DNA of 64,000 nt, from the NCBI GenBank assembly GCA_002418205.1, contig DIDP01000061.1, positions 80,017 to 144,016 on the forward strand, written 5' to 3'. Positions 9,391-17,159 of the stretch are shown here, piece after piece. The notes below the pieces were generated by a model. That model was not told the origin of the DNA, did not search any database, and saw nothing but the letters and a program-made list of their open reading frames with translations. A program made the translations under genes and the position numbers. This DNA comes from Anaerolineales bacterium UBA5797 (GTDB taxonomy: Bacteria > Chloroflexota > Anaerolineae > Anaerolineales > Villigracilaceae). Position 1 is the stretch's first letter; every line of letters begins with the position of its first letter.

Positions 9391-9703
9391 ACGAGTTTTT
9401 ATCCTCACTTGTTTAAATAAATTTTATCCGCCTTTGGCGGTTAAGGTCTTGAATTAATGAAAAGACCTCCGCTGACTTGCTCGCGAAGGTTGTGTCGTAC
9501 CAATGCGATTGTCCCTGTAAACAAACGACGCTTGTGGTTGGGCAGCCGGAGGCATATCGAAACCTGCGCCGTGAAAGTCAAACTCAATGGACAAAAGTAT
9601 AGCAGGGCGGGGGGGATTTGTCAAAGCGATTTCGTTAACGTTTCGTTATCGCCGGTCGGACGGGCTTCGCCTCCTTCCAAACCTCCGCCTGCCTCCGTTT
9701 CCA
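9391..9703. other. Intergenic region: leader and promoter of RNase J
   Basis: This 313-base stretch holds no convincing gene. It contains the promoter at 9596-9624 (minus strand), a small CCGCC-TTT-GGCGG hairpin near 9428-9440 in the transcribed leader, and the downstream flank of the DUF1992 gene. Confidence 0.6.
9596..9624 (-). promoter_or_regulatory. Promoter of the RNase J gene
   Basis: On the minus strand TTGACA (9624-9619), a 17-base spacer and TATACT (9601-9596) form a near-consensus housekeeping promoter. Transcription would begin near 9589, leaving an untranslated leader of about 200 bases before the ATG at 9390. Known RNase J genes can be autoregulated through their leaders; here that is only a possibility. 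Confidence 0.65.
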
Positions 9704-10033
9704 CTACTTTTGCCTTCTCTGACGGTTCTGCCGTTCCATCATCAGGCTGAACTCGATCTGCTTCTTCTCGATCTCCCTGCCCAACTCTTTTTTCCGGTTC
9801 ACATCCTGCACCGCAGTCTGGACCTGCTTCAACTCGGCGATCTCCTTGAGCAGATCCACCTCGCGGGAGGTCATGCCGGCATTCTTCAACATTGCATGCG
9901 CCATGCGGATATCCTCCGGCGTGTCGAAATATGCGGTCAGGTCGATGGGTTTTCCCCTGCCAGGCAGGTTGTCGAACTCTCCGCGCTCCTGTGCTTCCTT
10001 GATCATTGCCTCAACGAGCTTGTCGAAATTCAT
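9704..10033 (-). CDS. DUF1992 (DnaJ-homologue C28-like) family protein
   Basis: A 109-residue soluble protein. The N-terminal half matches DUF1992: VEAMIKEAQERGEFDNLPGR followed by GKPIDL and a conserved helix with DIRMAHAMLKNAG. The C-terminal half is a charged, predicted coiled coil (about 60-109). The family is also called DnaJ homologue subfamily C member 28 conserved domain, and no biochemical role is established. Its ATG overlaps the stop of the upstream thymidylate-kinase-like gene in ATGA, so the two are translationally coupled. Confidence 0.85.
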   Translation of the reverse strand: MNFDKLVEAMIKEAQERGEFDNLPGRGKPIDLTAYFDTPEDIRMAHAMLKNAGMTSREVDLLKEIAELKQVQTAVQDVNRKKELGREIEKKQIEFSLMMERQNRQRRQK

Positions 10034-10674
10034 GTTTTCTCCTGATCTGGCATATAAAGTCCACCGGTGGCCTCGAGCCAGTCCGCAATCCGCTCCACCG
10101 CGGCAGGGATGTTGTTATCCGAAACATCCAATGTCAAACCCGGAAGCATGGACCTGGCGACCAGTTCCCGCATCAGTTCCTGTTCACGGATGAACGGAGC
10201 CAGGTCATTGTACTGCGAGGGGTTTCCAGAGACCTTCAATCTCTCCTCCCGGGCGGCTTCGAAGCTTTCCGGAGAGCGCGTGCAAAACACGATCCTGAAA
10301 TTCAATGGCAGTAATTTCTCTTCAAGCCAGCGGAAATCGTACTCCTTCGCATGGGCTTGTTTCTGGTATGCCTGCGTGGAGATGTGGAAGCGGTCCACGA
10401 TCCACGAATAATACTTTTGCAGTTCGAACATCCTCGCCCAGGTGGCGTAGGTCTCCATTGCCAGCGATTCCTCGTGCGGCTCGAAGTTGATCGGTCCGCG
10501 CCCCCAGGGATAGTTCGTGAACGAGCACCATTCCGCCGAGATCAAGGGGGAGTGATAACGGTATTTGCGCGGTCCCACCACGCGCGGATGTTCGTTGAGT
10601 TCGAAGGCGATCTCGGTCTTGAAGGTCAGCCGTGTACCTTCGAGGATGATCTTTGGGCAGAGTTTGTTTCCCAT
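10030..10674 (-). CDS. Thymidylate kinase/deoxynucleoside-kinase-like protein with degenerate P-loop
   Basis: A 214-residue protein (start ATG 10674; the longer frame upstream runs into the opposite gene). ILEGTRLTFKTEIAFEL at residues 9-25 sits where thymidylate kinases carry EGxDxxGKST, but the second P-loop glycine is Phe. DRFHISTQAY near residue 98 matches the DRxxxS motif of deoxynucleoside kinases, and RIVFCTRSPESFEAAREER resembles the segment leading to the LID region. The DRxxxS match suggests the fold is retained, while the altered P-loop questions ATP binding. No Shine-Dalgarno was seen. It is coupled to the DUF1992 gene. The family assignment is my inference from motifs. Confidence 0.65.
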   Translation of the reverse strand: MGNKLCPKIILEGTRLTFKTEIAFELNEHPRVVGPRKYRYHSPLISAEWCSFTNYPWGRGPINFEPHEESLAMETYATWARMFELQKYYSWIVDRFHISTQAYQKQAHAKEYDFRWLEEKLLPLNFRIVFCTRSPESFEAAREERLKVSGNPSQYNDLAPFIREQELMRELVARSMLPGLTLDVSDNNIPAAVERIADWLEATGGLYMPDQEKT

Positions 10675-10696
10675 GAATTTTGGGAGTATATCAAAA

Positions 10697-10725
10697 TTGA
10701 CAATTGGTGTCACCTCCTGTAAACT
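10697..10725 (+). promoter_or_regulatory. Promoter giving a probably leaderless mRNA for the 10732 gene
   Basis: TTGACA at 10697-10702, a 17-base spacer and TAAACT at 10720-10725. The ATG at 10732 lies seven bases after the -10 box, where transcription itself would start, so the mRNA would have no leader and no Shine-Dalgarno is needed. Confidence 0.55.
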
Positions 10726-10731
10726 CCCTTT

Positions 10732-13230
10732 ATGGATATAGACCTCGACCTCTACCGCCATGAGGTGCGCGTTTCGACAAATCCGCTGGTGAGGCTTTCG
10801 GCGATCGACGTTTCGCCGGACCACCCCCAGCGGACGTTTGTTTTCCTGCACGGATTCGGCGGTCAGGCTGAACAATGGCAGTATCAGATGCAGGAGTTCG
10901 CGGTGGAGAACCGCGTCATCGCCCTCGACCTGCGCGGGCATGGGCTCTCTGACAAGCCGGGTCGCGGCTATGAGATGTCCCAGATCATCGAGGATCTGGA
11001 GACTGCGCTGACGCTGCTCAAGGTCAAAGGGAAGTTCGTATTGGTGGGGCATTCCTTCGGCGGGGCGATCGTCACGGAGTATGCGCTGAAACATCCCGAA
11101 CGCGTCGAGCGATTGATCTTGATCGCCGCGGCGGGCGAATTCAGACTTAATCCGTTCTTCCGGTTCGGGTTGAATTTGCCCGGCTGGTTGTTACGGTTGA
11201 TCGGCCCGTTTACGCGCTCATGGCTGCATGCGCCGCCGCATGCCCTCAAGCAATTCTTTGCACAGAACCTGTCCAGGTGGAGGGGCTGGGATAAATTCGC
11301 TTCACTGACTGTGCCGGTGCTGGTCATCCGCGGACACCGCGACCGCGTGTTCGAGCGTCCGTTGTTCGAAAAGGTGACGGAATCCATTCCCGGGGCGGAG
11401 GAGGCGGATATAGGGGTATCAGGCCACATGGTCATGTTGGAGCGGCGGGAGGCGGTGAACCGCGCACTGGAACGATTCCTCACCGGCGAAGGTCAACGCT
11501 CGTGGCGCGAATCGGTCAGCGGTCCCCAAAATAAAAAAAGCGGACGCGATGCGCTGCGAAAAGGACGCCCGTGGCTGGAGCATTATGAGTTGGGTGTGCC
11601 GTATACGGTTGGCGTGCCGAACATCCCGTTGCATCATTTACTGCGTTCGGCGGTGAGACGTTTCCCTTTGCATCCGGCGATCCTTTTCGAGGGCAGGCGA
11701 ATGACCTATCGCAGGCTGAACCATGAGGCAAACCGGTTTGCGAACGCGCTGCTCGCGCTGGGTGTGGGGAAGGGCGCGCGGGTGGCGTTGTTGCTGCCGA
11801 ACCTGCCGCAGATGGTGATCGGTTTTTATGGCACGCTGAAGGCGGGGGCAACGGCGGTGTTCGTGCCTCCTGTGATCGAGCCGGAGGAAGTGGTGCGCCA
11901 GATCAAAGAATCGGATGCAATTGTTTTGGTAACGCTTTCGACCTGGTCGGGATTGGCAAAGCAGATCCGGGATGTGAGTCGTGTGCCGCACGTTGTGTTG
12001 ACCGATGCATCGGATTATCTTTCACCCCCGAAATATTGGATCTCGCGCTGGCGAAACCGCGGTCATGGATTGCAGAATGCGCTTCGCTGGAGAGACTGGC
12101 TGGGAGGCAGGAATAGAAAATCACCGACCGTTGAAGTTTTGCCCGAAGACCTGGCGGTGATCCAATACACGGGCGGGACAACAGCGCAATCGAAGGGCGT
12201 GATGCTCTCTCATCGCAACCTGGTGGCGAACGCCCTGCAGACCCGCCACTGGCTGCCGGATGCGGTGGAGGGCAGGGAGCGTTTTTTGTGTGTTGTGCCA
12301 TTTTTCCATAGTTACGGTTTGACGGCGGCGTTGAACGTCCCGGTCTCCATCGGCGCGGCGTTGATCCTGAAGGCACAATTCCAGATCCTGGACATATTGA
12401 AGACCATCAGGAAGTACAAACCGACGATCTTTCCGGGCGCACCCGCCATGTACGTTGCCATCAATAATTTCCGCGGCGCACGGAAATATGGGATCAACTC
12501 CATCAAGGCTTGCATCAGCGGCTCCGCGCCCCTGCCGGTGGAGGTACAGGAGGCGTTCGAGAAGTTGACGCGGGGCAGGCTGGTCGAGGGCTATGGTCTC
12601 ACCGAAGCCTCGCCGGTGACCCATGCGAATCCGCTGGGCGACAAACGAAAGGTTGGAACGATCGGCATTCCATTGCCGTCCACTGAAGCGAAGATCATCG
12701 ATCTGACGCGTAGGAACAGGGAGGTGAAGGCGGGTCAGATTGGCGAACTTGCGGTGCGCGGTCCGCAGGTGATGATGGGGTATTGGAAGAATCACGAAGC
12801 GACGAAGGAAGTCCTGACGGAGGAAGGGTGGCTGCTCACCGGCGACATCGCCCAAATGGATGAGGAAGGCTATACCCGCATCATCGCGCGCAAGGCGGAT
12901 ATGTGGTTCCCGAACAAGCATAAGAAACAGCCCGCCTTTCCGCGCGATGTGGAGGAAGTGATCTACGAGATTCCCCAGGTCAAGGAAGTGGCTGTCACCG
13001 CGGTTGCGGGGCATCCGTTCGCGTTCGTGATCGCAGACCGGGAAGCTCCCTCGCCGGCCGCGGTCATTGCCTATTGCAAGCGGCGACTGCCTTCACACCT
13101 CGTGCCGCGCTTTGTGATCTTTCTGGATGATTTCCCGAGAACGTTCATTGGAAAAGTGGTGCGGTACCGGTTGCAGGATCTGGTGAAGAAACGCGAGCGG
13201 GAGGCGTTTTTGAGCGAGCGGAATAAATAA
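10732..13230 (+). CDS. Fused alpha/beta hydrolase - AMP-dependent acyl-CoA synthetase
   Basis: An 832-residue two-domain enzyme. Residues 1-245 form an alpha/beta hydrolase: oxyanion HGFGG, nucleophile elbow GHSFGG (Ser) and a late His in GHMVML. After a basic linker (about 250-280), residues 290-832 form an ANL-family adenylating domain. That domain has YTGGTTAQSKGVM (P-loop-like), GYGLTEASP, LLTGDIAQMDEEGY and the terminal catalytic Lys in GKVVRY. A plausible logic is hydrolysis of an ester or thioester to release an acid that the second domain then activates to acyl-AMP/CoA. The nucleophile is Ser, not Asp, so an OleB-OleC olefin fusion is unlikely. Substrate unknown. Not a stop-codon read-through: the frame is continuous. 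Confidence 0.9.
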   Translation: MDIDLDLYRHEVRVSTNPLVRLSAIDVSPDHPQRTFVFLHGFGGQAEQWQYQMQEFAVENRVIALDLRGHGLSDKPGRGYEMSQIIEDLETALTLLKVKGKFVLVGHSFGGAIVTEYALKHPERVERLILIAAAGEFRLNPFFRFGLNLPGWLLRLIGPFTRSWLHAPPHALKQFFAQNLSRWRGWDKFASLTVPVLVIRGHRDRVFERPLFEKVTESIPGAEEADIGVSGHMVMLERREAVNRALERFLTGEGQRSWRESVSGPQNKKSGRDALRKGRPWLEHYELGVPYTVGVPNIPLHHLLRSAVRRFPLHPAILFEGRRMTYRRLNHEANRFANALLALGVGKGARVALLLPNLPQMVIGFYGTLKAGATAVFVPPVIEPEEVVRQIKESDAIVLVTLSTWSGLAKQIRDVSRVPHVVLTDASDYLSPPKYWISRWRNRGHGLQNALRWRDWLGGRNRKSPTVEVLPEDLAVIQYTGGTTAQSKGVMLSHRNLVANALQTRHWLPDAVEGRERFLCVVPFFHSYGLTAALNVPVSIGAALILKAQFQILDILKTIRKYKPTIFPGAPAMYVAINNFRGARKYGINSIKACISGSAPLPVEVQEAFEKLTRGRLVEGYGLTEASPVTHANPLGDKRKVGTIGIPLPSTEAKIIDLTRRNREVKAGQIGELAVRGPQVMMGYWKNHEATKEVLTEEGWLLTGDIAQMDEEGYTRIIARKADMWFPNKHKKQPAFPRDVEEVIYEIPQVKEVAVTAVAGHPFAFVIADREAPSPAAVIAYCKRRLPSHLVPRFVIFLDDFPRTFIGKVVRYRLQDLVKKREREAFLSERNK

Positions 13231-13240
13231 TGGGCTTTAT

Positions 13241-14155
13241 CTATTCATTGATCGGCAATCCCCCGTTTCGATGGAAGGCAAGTTTCCCCAGCTTGTCGAA
13301 ACCGCCGTCTGCCAACCCGTTGTTTCCATACGCCGGGAATGTTTGTCCCGAGTCCCTCAGTTGCTTCAAGGTTTGCGCGAGCCCCAGTGTGCCGTATTCA
13401 CGCGTCCGCGTGGTGTGATCGAGATCGAGCATCTCGGTCATGAAAGTTTGATTCGTCCCTGCCTGCTGTAGAATGCGACCATCGGGATCGATGATCGTGG
13501 AACGTCCTCCGCCCCATGTGCCCACTCCGTTGATGCTTACGAAATAACATTGATTGAACAACGCGTTTGCGCGCGCCATCACCAATTCCAATTCGCGGTC
13601 AGACGTGGGTGTGAGCGTCGGCTGAATGATGACCTCCGCGCCCATCCATGCCAGTGTGCGTGCCACTTCGGGGAACCACATATCATAGCAAATGCACAAC
13701 CCGAATCGACCAACATCGGGAATATCGAACACGCAAAACTCATTGCCGGGGGATGTCCCAGCTTCATACGGCAGCCACGGGAACATCTTGCGATACTTCG
13801 CCACGATGTCGCCATCGGGTGAGATCACCACCGACGTGTTGTACATCCTGCCGTCTTCCATTTCCCACATTGAGCCGGGCACGAGCCATTGTCGGGTTTT
13901 GCGAGCCAGTTCGCACAGGCGGTCGGTTTGAGGTCCAGGCACCGAGCCGCTGTTCTTCTTCCACCAATCCACATCCACTGGCGTCTTGAATTGCACGAGT
14001 CCCGGCACAACCAGTTCGTGATACACAACCATATTGACCCACGGCATTTGCTTGCGGATGTTAAGCGCGATATCAGACATCTTCTCGAACGTCCCATCCA
14101 TATCCCACGCTTCCACCGACATCTGTACACCGGATATACCAAATAAACGAGTCAT
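13241..14155 (-). CDS. Carbon-nitrogen hydrolase (nitrilase superfamily), amidase-like
   Basis: A 304-residue enzyme of the nitrilase superfamily. The Glu-Lys-Cys triad is visible: Glu in YHELVVPG (about 46), Lys in AKYRKMFPW and Cys in CICYDMWFPE. A second conserved patch is RANALFNQCYFVSINGVG. The family hydrolyses amides, N-carbamoyl compounds or nitriles; the N-terminal region and YHELVVPG context recall aliphatic amidase/formamidase members, but the substrate is not certain. It starts 27 bases after the ATPase gene of the peptide transporter on the same strand, so it is likely the last gene of that operon and may act on the imported compound. Confidence 0.88.
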   Translation of the reverse strand: MTRLFGISGVQMSVEAWDMDGTFEKMSDIALNIRKQMPWVNMVVYHELVVPGLVQFKTPVDVDWWKKNSGSVPGPQTDRLCELARKTRQWLVPGSMWEMEDGRMYNTSVVISPDGDIVAKYRKMFPWLPYEAGTSPGNEFCVFDIPDVGRFGLCICYDMWFPEVARTLAWMGAEVIIQPTLTPTSDRELELVMARANALFNQCYFVSINGVGTWGGGRSTIIDPDGRILQQAGTNQTFMTEMLDLDHTTRTREYGTLGLAQTLKQLRDSGQTFPAYGNNGLADGGFDKLGKLAFHRNGGLPINE

Positions 14156-14182
14156 AAAATATTCTCCAATGATGGATTCAAG

Positions 14183-15148
14183 TCAATCAACAAAATGACA
14201 GGCGACGTTGCGCCCGCCTCTTACCTGACGTAAAGCTGGTTCAGTTTCCTGACACTTTTTCTGCGCGATCGGGCAGCGCGTGTGAAAGCGGCAACCCGAC
14301 GGCGGGTTCACTGGACTTGGTACATTGCCCTCGAGGACTTTGAGTTCACGTATTTCATCCACAACCGGCATGGGGATCGCGCCAAACAATGCCTGTGTGT
14401 ACGGATGCAATGGTTCATCATATACATCCTGCGCGTTGCCCACTTCCGCCATCTTGCCCAGATACATCACACCGATGCGGTCGCTGATATGTTGCACAAC
14501 GTTTAGATCATGTGAGATGAACAAATAAGTTAGACCCAGTGAACTCTTCAATACCTCGAACAAATTGATGATCTGCGCCTGCACCGACACATCCAACGCG
14601 GACGTAGGCTCGTCCAGCACGATCAACTTCGGGTTCAACGCCAATGCCCGCGCCACCGCCACACGCTGACATTGCCCGCCGGACATTTCGTGCGGGAAAC
14701 GATCAAGATGCTGCTTTCCCAACCCAACCTGTTCCAGCAACTCGATCACACGTGGATGGATCTCATGCTTTGCCAAAACGCCATGTGTGAGCAACGGCTC
14801 GGCAATGATCTGTTCCACCTTCAATCGTGGACTCAACGACGAGAGCGGATTCTGGAACACGATCTGCATCTCACGGCGGATGGGTTTCATTTTGCTTTTC
14901 TCGATGGCGGTGATATCCTCCCCATTGAACATCACTTCGCCTGATGTCGGTTCGATCAGCCGCAGGATCATTCGTCCGAGTGTTGTCTTCCCGCAGCCCG
15001 ATTCACCAACCAACCCAAACGTCTCACCAGAAGCGATGGTCAGGTCAATGCCGTCCACTGCGTAGACGTATTTCACATCACCCGAAAGCCATCCGCCCGG
15101 CAGTCGGAAATGTTTCTTGAGGGAGTGAACTTCAATGAGGTTCGTCAT
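14183..15148 (-). CDS. Oligopeptide/dipeptide ABC transporter ATPase, OppF/DppF type
   Basis: A 321-residue ATPase. Walker A is GESGCGKTT, the signature is MSGGQCQRVAVARALALNP, Walker B is LIVLDEPTSALD, and the C terminus has the oligopeptide-transporter extension with PSGCRFHTRCPIA (a Cys-containing motif also found in Opp/Dpp ATPases that bind Fe-S or structure the tail). It pairs with the second ATPase at 15276-16271 as a heterodimer below the two permeases. The spacer between the two ATPase genes, 15149-15275, is occupied by REP-like hairpins. Confidence 0.95.
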   Translation of the reverse strand: MTNLIEVHSLKKHFRLPGGWLSGDVKYVYAVDGIDLTIASGETFGLVGESGCGKTTLGRMILRLIEPTSGEVMFNGEDITAIEKSKMKPIRREMQIVFQNPLSSLSPRLKVEQIIAEPLLTHGVLAKHEIHPRVIELLEQVGLGKQHLDRFPHEMSGGQCQRVAVARALALNPKLIVLDEPTSALDVSVQAQIINLFEVLKSSLGLTYLFISHDLNVVQHISDRIGVMYLGKMAEVGNAQDVYDEPLHPYTQALFGAIPMPVVDEIRELKVLEGNVPSPVNPPSGCRFHTRCPIAQKKCQETEPALRQVRGGRNVACHFVD

Positions 15149-15165
15149 AATCTATAAATATTTCG

Positions 15166-15210
15166 GTGGTAGAGTAGGGCGAGTGATTTTCTCGCCCGTA
15201 TCGAAACCAC
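15166..15210. repeat. REP-like palindromic unit 1
   Basis: GTGGT (15166-15170) pairs with ACCAC (15206-15210), and GGGCGAG (15177-15183) pairs with CTCGCCC (15191-15197). The intervening GTATCGAAACCAC and TAGAGTA elements match, in inverse orientation, the neighbouring unit at 15237-15284, which is of the same family (TTTCGATA ... CTACTCAACC). Confidence 0.65.
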
Positions 15211-15236
15211 AAGTAACAGAAAACCCTTGCTTGCAA

Positions 15237-15284
15237 GCTGGTTTCGATATGCCTTCGGCTTTCGCCTCAGGCTACTCAACCAGC
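15237..15284. repeat. REP-like palindromic unit 2, overlapping the end of the OppD-type gene
   Basis: GCTGGTT (15237-15243) pairs with AACCAGC (15278-15284), with an inner GCC/GGC and the core GGTTTCGATA ... GGCTACTCAACC. It overlaps the last codons and stop (TGA, 15278-15276) of the upstream ATPase gene, so the gene's present C terminus is made of repeat sequence. Confidence 0.65.
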
Positions 15285-16271
15285 AGAAGTGACTAAAAAA
15301 CATGCACTTTGATGCCCATCGCTTACATCAAAAAGCGACGGTGCTTCCTGAGTGCATCGCTCAAACACAAACTCACAGCGATCTGCGAACGGACAGCCCT
15401 TCACCATGCCGGGATTGGATGGAACCGTGCCAGGGATTGCCGCCATCTTTTTCCCGCGTGAACCGGGTTTGGGGATGGCATTCATCAATCCGCGCGTGTA
15501 GGGATGCTGTGGGTTATTGAAAATATCCTGTGCAGAACCGATCTCTGCCACACGCCCGGCGTATAAAACCGCCAGCCGGTCACAAGTCTGTGCAACAACG
15601 CCCAGGTTATGAGTGATAAGGATGACGGAAATATCGAATTGCTTTTGCAGGTCGCGAAGTAGCTTGAGTATCTGCGCCTGAATGGTGACATCCAAGGCTG
15701 TCGTCGGTTCATCCGCGACCAACAACTGCGGACGACAAGACAGTGCCATTGCGATCATCACGCGCTGTTGCTGCCCGCCAGAAAGCTGATGCGGATACGA
15801 GTTCATGATGCGCCTGACATCAGGCAAGCCGACAGCGGTCAGTGTTTCGCTGGCGCGTTCTTCTGCCTGTTTCTTGTTCAAGTCCGTGTGAAGCCGTATC
15901 ACTCGCATGATCTGTGAACCAACTGTAAAAACAGGATTCAAAGACGACGATGGGTCTTGAAAGATCATCGCGATCTTGCCGCCACGCACTTGCTCCATTT
16001 CAGAGGCTGGCATATCGAGCAGGTTTTTTCCGTCAAATGAGATCAAGCCGTTTGTAATTTTTGCCGAGCGTGGCAGCAACCGTAAAACAGAAAGACCTGT
16101 CACTGTTTTCCCGCATCCCGTTTCGCCGACGATGCCAAAGACTTCGCCGCGCCGTACTTCGAACGAAATGCCACTCAAGGCTTTGAGTACGCCGCGCGAT
16201 GTTTTAAATTCAAGATTCAAATCTTTGACCGTGAGGAGATTGCCGCGCTCCGCTCGCAATGACATACTCAT
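15276..16271 (-). CDS. Oligopeptide/dipeptide ABC transporter ATPase, OppD/DppD type
   Basis: A 331-residue ATPase. Walker A is GETGCGKT, the signature LSGGQQQRVMIAMALSC, Walker B LLVADEPTTALD, and the C-terminal extension KGCPFADRCEF is typical of OppD. The ATG overlaps the permease stop in ATGA. The first dozen residues (MSMSLRAERGNLL) are unusual: they are encoded by sequence matching a dispersed GTCATTGCGAG...GCAATCTCC repeat, and the family homology begins only at LLTVKDLNLEF. The last codons are likewise contributed by a REP-like unit. The core enzyme is complete. Confidence 0.95.
   Translation of the reverse strand: MSMSLRAERGNLLTVKDLNLEFKTSRGVLKALSGISFEVRRGEVFGIVGETGCGKTVTGLSVLRLLPRSAKITNGLISFDGKNLLDMPASEMEQVRGGKIAMIFQDPSSSLNPVFTVGSQIMRVIRLHTDLNKKQAEERASETLTAVGLPDVRRIMNSYPHQLSGGQQQRVMIAMALSCRPQLLVADEPTTALDVTIQAQILKLLRDLQKQFDISVILITHNLGVVAQTCDRLAVLYAGRVAEIGSAQDIFNNPQHPYTRGLMNAIPKPGSRGKKMAAIPGTVPSNPGMVKGCPFADRCEFVFERCTQEAPSLFDVSDGHQSACFLVTSAG
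16235..16263. repeat. Dispersed GTCATTGCGAG-type repeat forming the start of the OppD-type gene
   Basis: Read on the minus strand this is GTCATTGCGAGCGGAGCGCG followed by GCAATCTCC, a form familiar as a short interspersed repeat of Chloroflexota and other bacteria. It is translated as LRAERGNL within the ATPase N terminus. Confidence 0.6.
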
Positions 16272-17158
16272 TTATATTGCCTCGGGTCAAAGATGTCGCG
16301 CAGGGTATCGCCCAAAAGATTGAACGCAAGCACGACAATGAAGATCGCCAGCCCTGCATACGTTGCCACCCACCATTGATTTAGGATCAACTCGCGCCCT
16401 TCACTGACCATCAAACCCCAATCAGGCAGAGGCGGCTGTGTACCGAGCCCAAGAAACGCAAGTCCGCCCATCGCAAGGATGACTGTTCCGAGATCGACTG
16501 TTGCTTGTACAAGGATGGGGGAGATCGTGTTCGGCAGGATATGGCGGAAGATAATGACCGCGTCGCTCACCCCAACCGCCTGGGCTGCTTCGACAAAATA
16601 TCTCTGTCTCAAGCTGACAGCGACTCCGCGCGCGATGCGTGTGTACCAGGGCCACCACGAAACCACCAATGCAATGGCAGCTTTATCGAGTCCGCGCCCC
16701 ATGGCGGACGTGATCGCCATCGCCAGCAGCAACGACGGGAATGCCAGGAATAAGTCCGTGATGCGCATGATGACTTCATCGATCCAGCCGCCTTTGTAGC
16801 CAGCCAAGGCTCCGAGTGGAGTGCCGATCAGGATCGCGAAGAAGACCACGCCAATGGGAACGATCAACGCAGGTCTTGCACCGACGATGATACGGCTTAA
16901 CATGTCGCGCCCGAGTTTGTCGGTTCCGAGCAAATGCTCCGAAGAAGGAGACAGCAGAGAATTATCTGCATTCGTCTTGCCAGCACCTTCCAACGGATAG
17001 GGTGCGATCTGGTTCGCAAAGATGGCGATCAACACAAACAGAACAATAATGATCGTGCTTATCAAAGAAAGCGGATCGCGCACGATGACCGAGAACACGT
17101 GACGCAGCGTCCGCGTGCTTTCGTTTTCGGTGGAGGATGTGATCGGTATTGCAGTCAT
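16268..17158 (-). CDS. Dipeptide/oligopeptide ABC permease, DppC/OppC type
   Basis: A 296-residue inner-membrane permease with the cytoplasmic N-terminal stretch, about six membrane helices and the OppC-specific motif HLLGTDKLGRDMLSRIIVGAR (shown in two parts: HLLGTDKLGRD and MLSRIIVGAR). The EAA loop that contacts the ATPases is VEAAQAVGVSDAVIIFRHI. The gene is separated from the DppB gene by one base and overlaps the next ATPase gene, so the operon is tightly packed. Confidence 0.95.
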   Translation of the reverse strand: MTAIPITSSTENESTRTLRHVFSVIVRDPLSLISTIIIVLFVLIAIFANQIAPYPLEGAGKTNADNSLLSPSSEHLLGTDKLGRDMLSRIIVGARPALIVPIGVVFFAILIGTPLGALAGYKGGWIDEVIMRITDLFLAFPSLLLAMAITSAMGRGLDKAAIALVVSWWPWYTRIARGVAVSLRQRYFVEAAQAVGVSDAVIIFRHILPNTISPILVQATVDLGTVILAMGGLAFLGLGTQPPLPDWGLMVSEGRELILNQWWVATYAGLAIFIVVLAFNLLGDTLRDIFDPRQYK

Positions 17159-17159
17159 G

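Noticed and set aside
10732..13230. OleB-OleC type olefin biosynthesis fusion
   Set aside because: The hydrolase nucleophile is Ser in GHSFGG; OleB-type haloalkane-dehalogenase-like enzymes use Asp. No OleA or OleD gene is adjacent.
13283..13315. Possible dispersed repeat (CAGCTTGTCGAAACC) at the end of the nitrilase gene
   Set aside because: Only a short resemblance to the CCCTTCGACA repeat; too little to separate from chance.
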